A DNA stretch of 64,000 bases. Source: Ciborinia camelliae (taxonomy: Eukaryota; Ascomycota; Leotiomycetes; Helotiales; Sclerotiniaceae). Shown here in pieces: positions 1-11,745 of the stretch. How positions within the stretch are numbered: the stretch's first letter is position 1; each line of letters starts with the position of its first letter. The stretch spans positions 124,001 through 188,000 of the forward strand of contig JANPYM010000016.1 in NCBI GenBank assembly GCA_025890175.1, in the 5' to 3' direction. Position numbers and translations under genes: made by a program. Below the pieces are notes generated by a model, which was not told the origin of the DNA, did no database searches, and worked only from the letters and a program-made list of their open reading frames with translations.

Positions 1-173
1 TTGCCTCACCTTCGCGCTTGCTTGCCTTGCCTCGCGTCTAAGGTCTGCCTGTTCCAGAGCTTCATCAAATCGGTAGCTCATCTTCCATTTCCAACGAACA
101 TAACGATTAACGATTTCGCATTTGTTTTCCTGCTTACCTCAAATTTAAAAAGATCAATATTAAAGCTTTCAAG

Positions 174-1148
174 ATGGAGTTTGGAAACACAGGAATGTTG
201 AATGAAGGTATTTGGGTTTGAGACTCAGTTACCAATAGAGTTATAGCTAACGGGAGCTTCTTGAAGATGGAATTCATGTCGATATGGATCGTTTGAAGAA
301 GGGAGAAGTCAAGTAAGATAGTCTTGCCCTATATTTTGAGCTTTACTAACAAAATATGATAGCTTAGGAACTTCTATGTAAGAGGCCTTGAGACCACGAT
401 AAACAGCAACATACAATTGAGAGCAGCGTTGACATTCATTGCAGTATGGCCATAAACTTCAAAGATGGTGTTATTTTGGGTCAGTTCTTTGGATACAAGA
501 TCTGCGGGGTAGAATATTTACTGATGGATGGATTGAACAGGTGCGGATAGTAGAACAACCACCGGCGCATATATCGCAAATCGAGTTACGGACAAGCTCA
601 CCCAAGTTCATGATACGATTTGGTGTTGTCGATCGGGGTCTGCGGCTGATACTCAAGCTGTTGCGGATATTGTTCATTACCAGTTGGGAATGTATGGAGT
701 TTTGAATGGCAGAACACCAACTACACAAACGGCTGCCGCCATGTTCCAAGAACTCTGCTACGATAACAAGGATCAACTGAGGTATGAATGACGTTCAACT
801 CCGGCTTCCACGTTCTAATTCGGATGTAGTGCCGGTTTGATTATTGCGGGTTGGGATGAGCGACACGGAGGTCAGGTATACTCGATACCATTAGGAGGAT
901 CGTTACACAAGCAATCTTATGCTATTGGAGGTTCTGGGTCGACATATATCTACGGATACTGTGATGCAAATTGGAAGGAGGGCATGGAAGAGGCTGATGC
1001 TGTTGACTTTGTCAAGGGCGCATTACAGGAGGCTATTAAGTGGGATGGGAGTTCCGGAGGTGTCATCAGAATGGTGGTTTTGACTGCCAAGGGAGCAAAC
1101 AGGCATCTCTACCTACCAGACACGAATTATACTGTTCGTCATCAATAG
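174..1148 (+). CDS. PRE3: 20S proteasome subunit beta-1 (caspase-like), six exons
   Basis: This is the catalytic beta-1 subunit of the 20S proteasome core, an N-terminal threonine hydrolase with caspase-like (post-acidic) activity. Exons that keep one frame are 174-207, 267-312, 363-377, 445-479, 541-781 and 830-1148, all with GT-AG introns of about 48-65 bp. The short propeptide reads [20 protein letters not shown] and is followed by TSIMA, so the catalytic Thr1 lies at the 3' side of the 15-bp third exon. Also visible are [20 protein letters not shown], the [12 protein letters not shown] segment, and [16 protein letters not shown] with SSGGVIRMV near the C-terminus. The spliced product is about 229 residues, normal for Pre3. 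Naive ORF finding recovers only the last exon. The intron-rich 5' half (a 15-bp exon) is the only unusual aspect. Family identification is very secure; exon 1 and its start are slightly less certain. Confidence 0.93.
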
Positions 1149-3389
1149 ATGATGAACGAATGTACGAATAGAACTCGACAATAATACCACGGAGTTTACT
1201 CAATTCGATGATTTGCAGGGTTTCATGGCGATCAATGGGAGAAAGTTGCATTTATTCGAAGCGGTGAGATTAAGAATAGGAAGATTCTCATGTATGGCTG
1301 GCTCGCTCCGAATCCAATCGTGTCACATTTCTTCTAGAACCTCGGGAAGTTTGATTTGATATTTTAAAGTGTTACAACGTGTATGATTGTCACACAGGAC
1401 AATCTAAATGAAGAAGATTCGATAGGTTTTCCTTGATGCTTCTAGTGATATGAAATTAAAGGTACTTCCGCATCGACCCGTGGATGTATTCTGTTCTACC
1501 CGTGGTTACTCTTGAATCTTGATATGCTTTTTTGGGGTGGGAATGGAAGCGACAACTCCAACCGTTGCTCGGGTTAGATGTAAATGCGAGGCTCAGCTCA
1601 GGCTCAGGATGAAAGTGGAACGGACTCTGAATATCAATTGGATTTACCAGTATGATACCTGTATTTGTTGGAGTCGTGTAGTTGCTGGAAGCTTTTTCTC
1701 GACCTTCTCGAAATGTATAAATAAATCAATCTCTCTCGTTCCCTTCCTTGTACCCCGTCATCGTAGAGGGAATTCATGGATGGTGGTACGGTACCAGGAC
1801 TTCATTAACCAGATCTGTCGACCTGGGGCGTTTCCCTTGGAGGCGATTCATTTTAGCCAAATGATACTCATTTCATATATCATGTGCATACCATACTAAT
1901 CATTGTCATCTCTTTAGGTTCCTTTCTTATTAGGTAGGTGGTAGGTAGGTATTTATTAGATGGGAAGGAAATAAAAGTACAAGTATAGATACCTAGGTAC
2001 CTACCTAGATATGTATTTTTATGTATCTTATCTAGATCAAAGGCTTCTTGAATCTATACCTAGACATTCTTTTTCTTTTCCCTTTCTTCTTCTTTTCCTT
2101 TATAGTACCTTAAAGAGTGGTATATAGTTAGTAATTTCACCATCACCTTATCTTGCTAGATACTGAATCCAATCCCATCCAATTCAATCCAATTCACTTT
2201 TTATTTATTTATTTATACATTTTATTCTATTTATTGTTATTATTATTGATTGATTGATTGATTCCTTTTCTTCTGTTTGTTTGAGTGTGAAGGATTCCTC
2301 CATAGGTACCTTAGGTATTCAACCCAATTCAGGTTTCTCAGGCTTTTGTCCGGGCATTCGTCATTGCTATCGACTTAGCCCATCCAGGCCCACCAGTGTT
2401 ATTTATTAGTGGGTTGGATTGGTACTAGGTACTGCTTGACTCCCGTCTTCTCCTCCGACCGTCCACCTCCACCACCCACCCACCACCCACCTCTAATAAT
2501 CAAGACCACCACTTATACCACCACTTCCTACCACGGCTTTCCTACCACCACTTACAACCATCCACCACTTATTACCATCCACCGGTTCTCAACTTCAAAC
2601 TTCTTTCGGTTCCTTCAATCGCGCTCCCCCATCCTCCATTCTCCCTCCATCCATCAACAAACCATCCACCCATCCACCAAAATTATAATAATCTCGAAAT
2701 TCCCTTCTTCTACAATAATATCAACCCTTCAGTTGAGATAATTGTATTTTCAATAATCATTGCATTGTCGAAGATACTTACTTGATACATTAATTTACCC
2801 AAAAACTTCTCTAGGGATTACTGCAGGTAAGCTTCCACTCTTCGATCTGTGCCAACATGGTGCATACTCTCAGTCCGATATCTTATTACCCCCACGAATT
2901 TGTTTAAATGGTAAATGGTAAATGGTTCATGGTTAATGGAAAACGGCAAATGATACGCGCCATTCATTACCTTTCCCTTTACCATTCAATCTTTTGTCAG
3001 CCAGGGATAAACTCATTGTCGCAATTCATCATGGCCTTCGATACTGGAAGTCATTGCCAGAATTTAGTTTCCAGTTGTTGAGTCCAAAGAAAGGATTGTT
3101 TTCCTGGTATCTGTTACACCATCTTATAGAGTCTCAAAGTTAGATGGATTAGATCGATAGGCAAAGTACCAGGTACCTTCACGATAAGACTTTTGTGACT
3201 TCTTGGTCATCCTTCACCATCCTTCACCAAAACAACCAGGACTCAGTTGACACCCACGCTTTTCGAGACCTTCTACCATTGTTTGATTCTCTTTTGTCTC
3301 CACATGGTTCCAGAAATCATAAATATTTGGAGAGAAAAAGCTAATCTCAAGTACCAACCAGGTTTTCACAACCATCAAACTCATTTGAT
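1149..3389. other. Intergenic region, proteasome gene to PHO80-like cyclin
   Basis: No gene is recognised here. It holds the proteasome 3' untranslated region, a cluster of TACCTAGGTA/GGTAGGTA motifs around 1930-2020, a pyrimidine- and CCACC-rich tract at about 2450-2690, and then the probable promoter and leader of the cyclin gene. A good 5' splice site, CTGCAG|GTAAGC, occurs at 2827. Together with CAG acceptors before 3390 (for example near 3238) it could mark an intron in the 5' untranslated leader. The short reading frames in this interval have low-complexity sequence and resemble no family. Confidence 0.6.
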
Positions 3390-4842
3390 ATGGCTGCGGT
3401 GATTGATTTTGTGTCAGATTCATCCCGCTTTCACCCCCATACAATGATACCCAGTGCAGGTCATCATGGATCTTCAGAGGGTTCACCATACCGACAACCT
3501 TCCAGGTCGAGAGTTGAGCCTCCCCCAAGTCCAAAACCACACCCCACATCAGTCGATGATGGTACCCCTCCTCCAAGCGCAAACACACAAAAATATGGAG
3601 ACTCTCACAGTGTAGATCGACACACAATAGTGAAGTCGGAACCTATTTCTCCTCCCTTGAGTTCCAGTCCAAATCCAGCTCCCTATACAAAACAATTTAC
3701 AAGTCAACAAAACTTTCCTCAATCATCGGCGCCTGATGCAGAATCCGAAGCCTCGCAAACGATGAGCACAGATTCAACCCTTAAACCTTCTCGAAGTACA
3801 TCTGCGGCATCGGAAAGAAGTATTCCAAGAGCAGCAAGGTCTCTTGATGATGTGCAGAAATATGGTGGCAACACAATCAAAGTTCGGGATTTGGCACACA
3901 TCGAAAGTTTCGCGAGTGAAGAATTCCTCTCATTTAGAGGTCAATCTGGACGTCCACGTACAGCAGATGATCCTACATTAAAATACGAGATTAGTGGCAT
4001 GCCAATCACGGATATCATCGAAATGGTTGCGGGACTATTAACGAAAATCACTACAACAAACGATCGACAACATGAGTCTTTGCAAAGATCGATTCCATCT
4101 GCAGAAAACCAGGGTAATCTTACTGGACTTTCCACGAGCGTACTCGCATTCCACGGAAAGAATGTGCCTAGCATTACAATTTTGAGTTATTTGACTAGAA
4201 TACACAAGTATTGCCCAACAACATACGAGGTATTCTTGAGTCTGTTGGTCTATTTTGATAGGATGACGGAAAGAGTTAATGCTGCGCCCATAAATGCCAT
4301 GCGAGACTCCATGGACCAGGATGGTTCTCGACCTTCATCTAGTTACTCTGTGGAGGGTTCAGATTTAGTTGATACTCCACCAGGAGCTAGAAGTGTTCCT
4401 GAACTCAGATCAGAACTCGATAGTGCTCAGTACACTCACGCACCGGGTCCTGAGCCTGGATTAGCCCAGTTCCCTCTCTCACACTTCTTTGTAGTTGACA
4501 GCTTTAATATTCACCGTTTGGTCATCGCTGGCGTTACTTGCGCAAGCAAGTTCTTCTCTGATGTGTTTTATACCAACTCTAGATACGCCAAGGTAAGATT
4601 CACATTGCACCTTTCCTTTCTTGAGACTGACATTTGTTTAGGTTGGTGGACTACCCTTGAATGAATTGAACCATCTGGAGCTTCAGTTCTTGCTACTCAA
4701 CGACTTCCGATTATCTGTTTCCGTGGAGGAGTTGGAGGCTTATGGCACCATGCTTGTAGAGTTTTATGCTCGAGAGGTTCTTGCTCAAAGACAAGCAGGT
4801 GGTATGTCTGAAACGACATATACGCAAGACACAGCATCTTGA
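3390..4842 (+). CDS. PHO80: PHO80/PREG-type cyclin (Pho85 CDK partner), two exons
   Basis: This is a cyclin of the Pho80/Pcl family, which partners the Pho85-type CDK. The PHO80/PREG branch represses phosphate-starvation genes. Exons are 3390-4592 and 4642-4842, joined in phase 0 across a 49-bp intron so that SRYAK continues into VGGLPLNELNHLE. The product is 467 residues. Residues 1 to about 170 are Ser/Pro-rich and look disordered. The cyclin fold starts near residue 253 (NVPSITILSYLTRIHKYC) and carries LLVYFDRM, FVVDSFNIHRLVIAGVTCAS and KFFSDVFYTNSRYAKVGGL, followed by LELQFLLLNDFRLSV. A 60-residue Ser/Pro-rich insert separates the first cyclin helices from the FPLSHFFVVDSFN segment. A leader intron starting at 2827 is possible. 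The family is clear. Assignment to PHO80 rather than another Pcl rests on the similarity to PREG-like proteins and is less certain. Confidence 0.88.
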
Positions 4843-7800
4843 AATCTCTCCGATTCCCATATTTTCGAATGTAGGAAATCACGAAATTTTTATTCTGTGT
4901 TGGCGATTGTCTACACGGGTAAAACAGATATTGGTTCTGAGAACAAATGGATGATAATGGCGCTCGATAATAACGATGATGATGAGCTTTCAACGATATA
5001 GACTTTCTTCCTTGTTTATATGCGAGGTCAGCGGCTTCTTCTTCCTTTTCTTTACCTTGTATTTGAGATGGATTTGGAGCGATCGATCTTAAAAGATACC
5101 CCTCTTTTTCTTACTCTCTCTTAATGTCATTTTTGCAAAGACTACACATCTCGACTTGATTCTATCAAGTAACAAATCGTTTCTTTTTTTGATAGCCTGG
5201 GGTTTTTTTTTGCGCGGCATGTTCCCCGTCTGAGTCACAATGGGGATGGAATGATGTTAGATTTCACGTATTTTCTTTCTTTTTGGGGGGTAGCCAATTT
5301 GGGCTGGGTGGTTCTATGAAAGTGGGCAAGCAGACAAGAGCATATAAGCAGACGGTCGAGCAGCATTACTAGCATTACTTTAAATGTCATGCATTGCAGA
5401 GATTGGGGGGGAGAATATAAGCGGAATCAGAAGAACCTGAATGGTTTGGGGATGATGATGGATGAATACAGCTTTGGTTGAGTGGAGTGGATAATTGGAA
5501 GGATGGATGGATGGAGTAGAGATAAATGCTCGAGATGGAGAAGGAACTTGAGCTTCATTGGCAATGGGTGGGTGGCTGGCTATAATATGAGATATGATGA
5601 GTAAACGTTTTACAAGACCTTGGAGATGAATGGAGATGGGGATGGCGATGGGGATGGAGATGGGATAATGAATGAACAATTATAGAGGTATGGATGTATG
5701 GATGGATGGATGAAAGGGTGGATTAAAGGACGAAAGGATGGATGGATGGATGGACGGATGGCGTTGAAGGGAGTAAATGGGGGGTTTGGGGACTGATACT
5801 TACTTTACTTGCGCTGTTGACTCTGCTTTTTTTCTTCTTCTTCTCCTTCTTTCTTTCTTCATAGCTTGCTTGCTTGCTTGCTAGGTACTTACTTACCTTA
5901 CCTCACCTCACCTCACCTTACTTACCTTACCTTACTTCTCTCTTTGTTGGTCCTTACCTTCTTACATTACATTACATTACATTACCTTGGTTTGTAGGGT
6001 AGGGTAGGGTAGGGCGGGGTGGAGTGGAGTAGGGTGGGAGGGGTATGGAGGGGTAGGGGATGTAGGGTTGTAGTGTAGTGTAGTGTAGTGTAGTGTAGTT
6101 CAGCTAGCGGCTGGTGGTTTGTGGAATGGAATGGAATGGAATGGAATTAAATGGAATTAAATGAATGGAATAGAGTGGCGTTTTGATGTGAATGTGAATG
6201 TGAATGTGCGTGAATGAAAATGAAAATGAAAATGAAAATGGAAATGTGAATGTAAATCTGATAGCATGTGAGATGCTTTGGATGGATTGGATGGACTTGG
6301 ATGGATTGGATACCCTTGGGCTTGGGATGGATTTGGCACCTGGGATTTGGGATCTGGGACAACGGAACGCAATGTAATGAATGCAAGTAATGTGAGGTGA
6401 GGTGAGGTGAGGTGAGGTGAGGTAAGGTGAGGTGAGGTGAGTAAGGAGGAAGGAAGGAATTTAGTTTGGTTTGGTTGATTGAAGGTGGAAGGTGGAAGAT
6501 GGAAGATGGAAGATGGAAGATTGAAGATTGGGCGTTGGTGTTGAATTTGGATTAGGATTAGGATTTGGGAGAGGGAAGGTTGAAGATTGAAGATTGGACG
6601 TTGGAGGTTGGAGGTTGAAGATTGAAGATTGGAAAGGGGATGAAAGAGGAAGATGCGGGATGTAGTGATAATCAATGCATTATTCACTTGACGAGGTGGT
6701 TCTCAGGGGGGACGTTGGAAGTCGGAAGTCGGAAATGGGAAGAGTGAGGATGGGGATGAGGATAAGAATGAAGTTGGGGGAATAGAGGATTTCGTGGGAG
6801 TTGGGGGGATTGAGCGAGTGTATGATGTTATATAGGTATGGTATGTAGTTTTGGCCCTTTGGCCCTTTGGGGGAAGAAGAGGGAAGGAGAGGGAAGGAGA
6901 GGGGAGGTAGGGAAGGTTGGGAAGGTTGGGAAGGAGAGGGGAGGTAGGGAAGGTAGGGAAGGTAGGGAAGGTAGGGAAGGTAGGGAAGGTAGGGAAGGTA
7001 GGGAAGGTAGGGAAGGTAGGGAAGGTAGGGAAGGATATACAGATATTGAATATCGAATATTGAATCTAGAATCTATTTTATGGTCGACTATGATTCTAAT
7101 TTCAGTCCAATTCCAATTTCAGTCCAATCCACCAATACAACTAACCAACCAACCAACCATTCAGCCAACTAACCAACCAGTCAGTTAGCCAGAGTATATT
7201 GTATATTGTATACCTAAATAAGGTAGGTAGGTAGGTAGGTATCTATTGCGTATCGCGATATATTTTTCCGAACTCGGATTTCCTTTTTGGGAATTGATGA
7301 GGTTTGGGGAATTGGTGGGGTGAGGTGAGGTAGGATGGGATGGGATGGGATGTTATAGTAGGTAGGAAGGAGAGAGAGATTGGTTTATTTTATTTTGATT
7401 TAGATGAGAGAGAGAGAGAAATAGAGAGAATGTGTGTGTGTGCGTGTGCGTGTGTGAGAGTGATAGAGGAAATTGATTAATACTAGCAATCTTGGCATCA
7501 TAATCATGATCATAATGGATGGATAGATAGTATTAAAAATGAAAAACGAATGAATAAATGAATAAATGAATTTGGAGGAAATGCACATGAAGAAAATGCA
7601 CTATTATACTTGATTCCCTCGGATGAGGTAGATGAAGTAAACGACCTTGAGGTTCAGGAAGGGGGTGGGGATACAGTAGTTTGATTTTGGTTTTGGTTTG
7701 AGAAGGAAGAGAAGTTCAGAAGTTTCTTTGACTATTTTAGTCCTCATCCTCTGGTAAAAGGAAGGAAGCAAGTAAACATTTTTCTTTTTCCTTTTCTTAT

Positions 7801-10800
7801 TCTTTTTCTATGAGTAAGGTTATGATTTCATAAGTACCTAGGTAGTTATAGCGTAAGAAAATTTTCGCTTCTGCTTCGAATCTCAAAAGCGGAGGCGGAG
7901 AGGGGGTTCGCTTATTTTATTGTAAATAGGTACCTATGCAGGAGGGAAAGTAAGGTGAGGTATTGTAAGTCGTCTAAATCACCCCTCCAACTTCTAATCA
8001 TCTTGGGAAGACTGGATTGTTAGTGTTTGTGTGAGATGAAATGAGATTAAAGTAAAGTGAAGGAAAGTGACGTTCTAGATTATAGTCCGGTCCTGTTGGT
8101 TAGTGCGGAAGAATTATAGTATAGGTATAGGAGAAGTAGATTGTGGATTAGAATCGATTATTGCCATTGGGGATATGACGAAGTTGATCTGGAAGCTTTA
8201 ATGTGGTGAGGATGATCGGGGAAGGCTTGTTGTATATAGCCTCACTGGCGCACTCTTGCCATTACAGTAATAGCTTATTACCTGTTGGCTAATAATCAAC
8301 CATCTCTATATACACAACAACCCATGATTCCAAGGTCTTTTTATCAGGAGAATATACAATTGCATATTCATTCATTGGGGATCAGAATCTGGAGAGGTGA
8401 ACTAGAGGTTACGTCATGTCGTGTTAATATTAGTTGGTTAGCTTCTTAGCTATTCTATCAATCATTATGGATTTATATTTAAACAATAAAGTTATGGAGG
8501 AGGAATGAAAATGATAATGAAAATTTGGAAGAGGGGAAAATTATCATGGGATGTTTTGGATACTGTGTAAGATTACCTAGTATATAATATATAAAAGTAG
8601 TCGATTAGTCAATAGTTATCTATCTCTTTCCTACAGCATTTACGTATATTAGAACTTAAATAGCCACTAGGAGATCCACGCAATGATGATTGATTATGAA
8701 TTCTTTTTCTAGATAGTAATTATAAGTTTGGATTATTTTCAAGGTTCCCTTATAGTTGATCTCTCTGTCATTTAATGTGATGTGCGAGTTGGAATGGGTG
8801 ATTTGTATGATTTGATTAAAGGTCAGTCAGTCTATCATCTGGTAGTAGCATTCCTACTTTGTCTTTATTTAAGAATATTACTAAATAAACATTCTCCAAA
8901 GTAAAACGTAGCATATAAAGGAACCCAAGATGGGACAACTTAAAATTTCTACCAAATGATGAAACTACTTGCCATTTGACTTCGACCTGCCTAAAAGGAA
9001 CTCTAGTTGTTCTGAAAATAACGCGATTTGGCTCAGACAGATCATAAATTGTTGGGAGAACTAGGAATATAAGAATAATGAAACCATAAACCATTGTTGT
9101 TCTCGAATATTGGCGGATTTATTGTCAGTGGAAAGGGCTATAGTATAGGGATGACGATAATGATTTGGAGAAAGAATAGTGAGCTGATATTATCCGGCTA
9201 TTTGAAATAGTCAGTTGTATATATCCTCATTGTATGGAAGCTGTATCTTCATATTAGATAAATATGCACATTAATCCCATTTCCTCGAGCCCTGCTGGCT
9301 GGAAGTATATATCTTATACCAGGACATACAGAACTCTTATGCTCAACAAGCTGACTATATCTAGTTAACTCGTGGATAATGATAAATAGAAAAGTAAATA
9401 TCACGAGTCGGCTAACTCAAACAATGCATGCTATTCCATTCCATCCCATTCAATTCTAATAATCCATCATCAATACCCCCAAGTCAAATCTACTGCACTA
9501 CCAGTCCTATTCAAAGAGCCGAGATATATCAGTGAGGTATAAAATAACATAAAAGAAAGGATGCTATTCCATTCTATAATAGTCATCCAAGTATATCGAA
9601 CCCACAATTTTTGCCGTAACTACTAGGTAGGAACTTTCCATTCGAATCAACAGGCGATGGATGCATTACTATCAGCGTTGGAGGCCAACATAGGAAGACT
9701 GAAGTACCTATGCAGAAAGCTCATCGATAGCATACTTATTAGTTTCTATATAATTGGATATATGTAGGGTGTAAAACGAAGCAAAAGGATGATAGTTATC
9801 TAGTTCATGATTATGGATAGGTAGTAGGTAGGAGGTTTTAGAAAAACAACAACAATAACAACATCTTGATTAATGAATAAAGCAAAAAAACAAAAAAAAA
9901 ATTCCATACAGCAAAACCCACCATTCCTTCTCGAATCCTCATCTTCGGTATTTAATCACCTGAAGAAAGGGGTGACTTATGCCATGCATCCTAGACTTAG
10001 ATCTTATAGTCTTACTAATAAGGGAATAAGGGAATAATACTTTATATTTCGAAGTCCAGCAGGTACTGTCACTTCCGTAGTAGATTTTATTAATTTATGA
10101 CGTGACCTAGAAAAGATGGCCAACTTCATTCGATGTGCAGGAAAATATATACGGGAAAACATATACAATATAATCGTAAGTTCCTATGCCAGGTAGATCA
10201 GTAGATCAGGATTCTAGAAAACTCAGTATTCTCTTTTATACATTAATGTTGAGGTTAATATAAAGAATAACGAACGGGATTAGTTAACTCTATTTGAAAA
10301 ATCAAGGATATATTACTAACCCCTTCTCCACTTACTTCACGGCTCAGGGTCTTGTCATGCGATGTGATATATAGCCTAGCCTAGCCTACCCTATCCATCT
10401 CCACGAATCTCCAATCCATTGCGCATCGAAAGAATCGGAAAGATAGTCATAGTCAGTCTACTTAATATCATATCAAATAAATCAACCTAACCTTCCTTCC
10501 TTTCTTCCTTCCAAAACAAACATTTAACAAACGTAATCTTACAGAAAGCCAATAATATGTATCGAAAATGCCATATGGCAGCGTGACTTTGTGATGCTAG
10601 AAATCTAGAAGCTTAGGATAGAAAAGATAATGCCATGTATGGATGGACTTCAGAGACTCCCTTCTATTCTTTCCTATCCTATTCGTCTCCTCCATGATAT
10701 GCTGAATATAGTTAAGTTCGAATTAAAGATTATAAGAATAAAACTCAACTTCACGTCACGCAGCACGCAGCACGCAGCACGCTGTATAAAACTGCGTTCA

Positions 10801-11745
10801 CGGAGCTCCCGTTGATTCGGATTGGAATTTTGCGTACTGCCAGCCATGGATATAGGAATTTTAACCTAACCATTGGCTTGGTTTTATATAAATCTAAGAG
10901 ATAGAAATATACGAATACTTGCATGATGGATGCAAAAGAACATCTCGTATTATTTATCAAGGTATTCTAATCTGAATATAGATATGCCAGTGAATTTGAA
11001 GCAGAAATCATGCTATCTAGGTATCTTGCTCTAGGGTATAACACTGATTCTGTTATGTGAAGAAGTATTTTATACAAAGATATTTCTGGCCCATGAGCTT
11101 TACCTATTGGGGAGGGAACTCATAATATCAATATCAGAAAGGCGATATGCATGAGACAAAGACTTAATAGTTGACAGTTAGTAAAGATGTCTTAGATACC
11201 ACTTGCATTTCATTGCATTACAAGAAAATACGAAAAATCAGAGTAGTTTTTTATAAGATAAAAGGAATACCCTTACCTATCCAAATAAGAAATTATTTTT
11301 CTTTTATAAACAATCAATCAAGTACCTACACATACAATAAAACAAATAAATGCAGATACCCCCAAATTCGACAGTAAAGTTTTAAGCCAAATAGAGCTAG
11401 AAATCCTTTCTTTTGAGTGATAACAAGAATAAGATGAGACCTCCAAATAAAAAGTCAAATAACTAATAGATAGGTCATTTTCCTGCTGCTGCTGAAGCTG
11501 AAGCTGGATGTATATAATGACCATCAATTTTCTGTGCAGTGATTGATGTGTTGCGATTGTTGGTATGATTGTAGTTGGGAAAAGGTCGGAGTATGTATGG
11601 ATCGTGACATGATGATATCCATATATAGGTATATAGATATATGATACGAGACTTAATATCAAATCATGGGATATAATGTCAAATATATAGACACCAAAAA
11701 TATTCCACATCGACCAAATCTCAATTCCACCTCCCCCTCCCCCCT
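4843..11745. other. Gene-poor 6.9 kb intergenic region with microsatellites
   Basis: I find no recognisable gene on either strand. The first 2.7 kb is crowded with short tandem repeats: GGAT units around 5690-5760, CTTGC near 5870, GGAAT at about 6125-6150, GGTGA at about 6393-6440, GATT/GGTTGAAGATT variants at 6480-6640, the 9-bp minisatellite at 6943-7033, and GGTA repeats near 7220. From about 7.6 to 11.7 kb the sequence is moderately AT-rich with stops in all frames. It has a triple CACGCAG repeat near 10758 and GGTAGGTA motifs. The longest reading frames (92-156 codons) are low-complexity or simple-repeat translations. Confidence 0.6.
6943..7033. repeat. 9-bp minisatellite GGTAGGGAA, about ten copies
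   Basis: A nearly perfect direct array of GGTAGGGAA runs through this interval. A less regular GGTTGGGAA version lies just upstream from about 6905. On the plus strand it would encode a Gly-Arg-Glu tripeptide repeat, which explains the spurious reading frame across it. Confidence 0.9.

Noticed and set aside
2409..2741. 110-codon plus-strand frame, Pro/Thr/His-rich
   Set aside because: It comes from the CCACC/pyrimidine-rich tract upstream of the cyclin gene and has no start context or family features.
6157..6687. 176-codon minus-strand frame
   Set aside because: Its residues (HLTSPHLTSPHL, HFHFHFHF) are translations of GGTGA and GAAAAT microsatellites.
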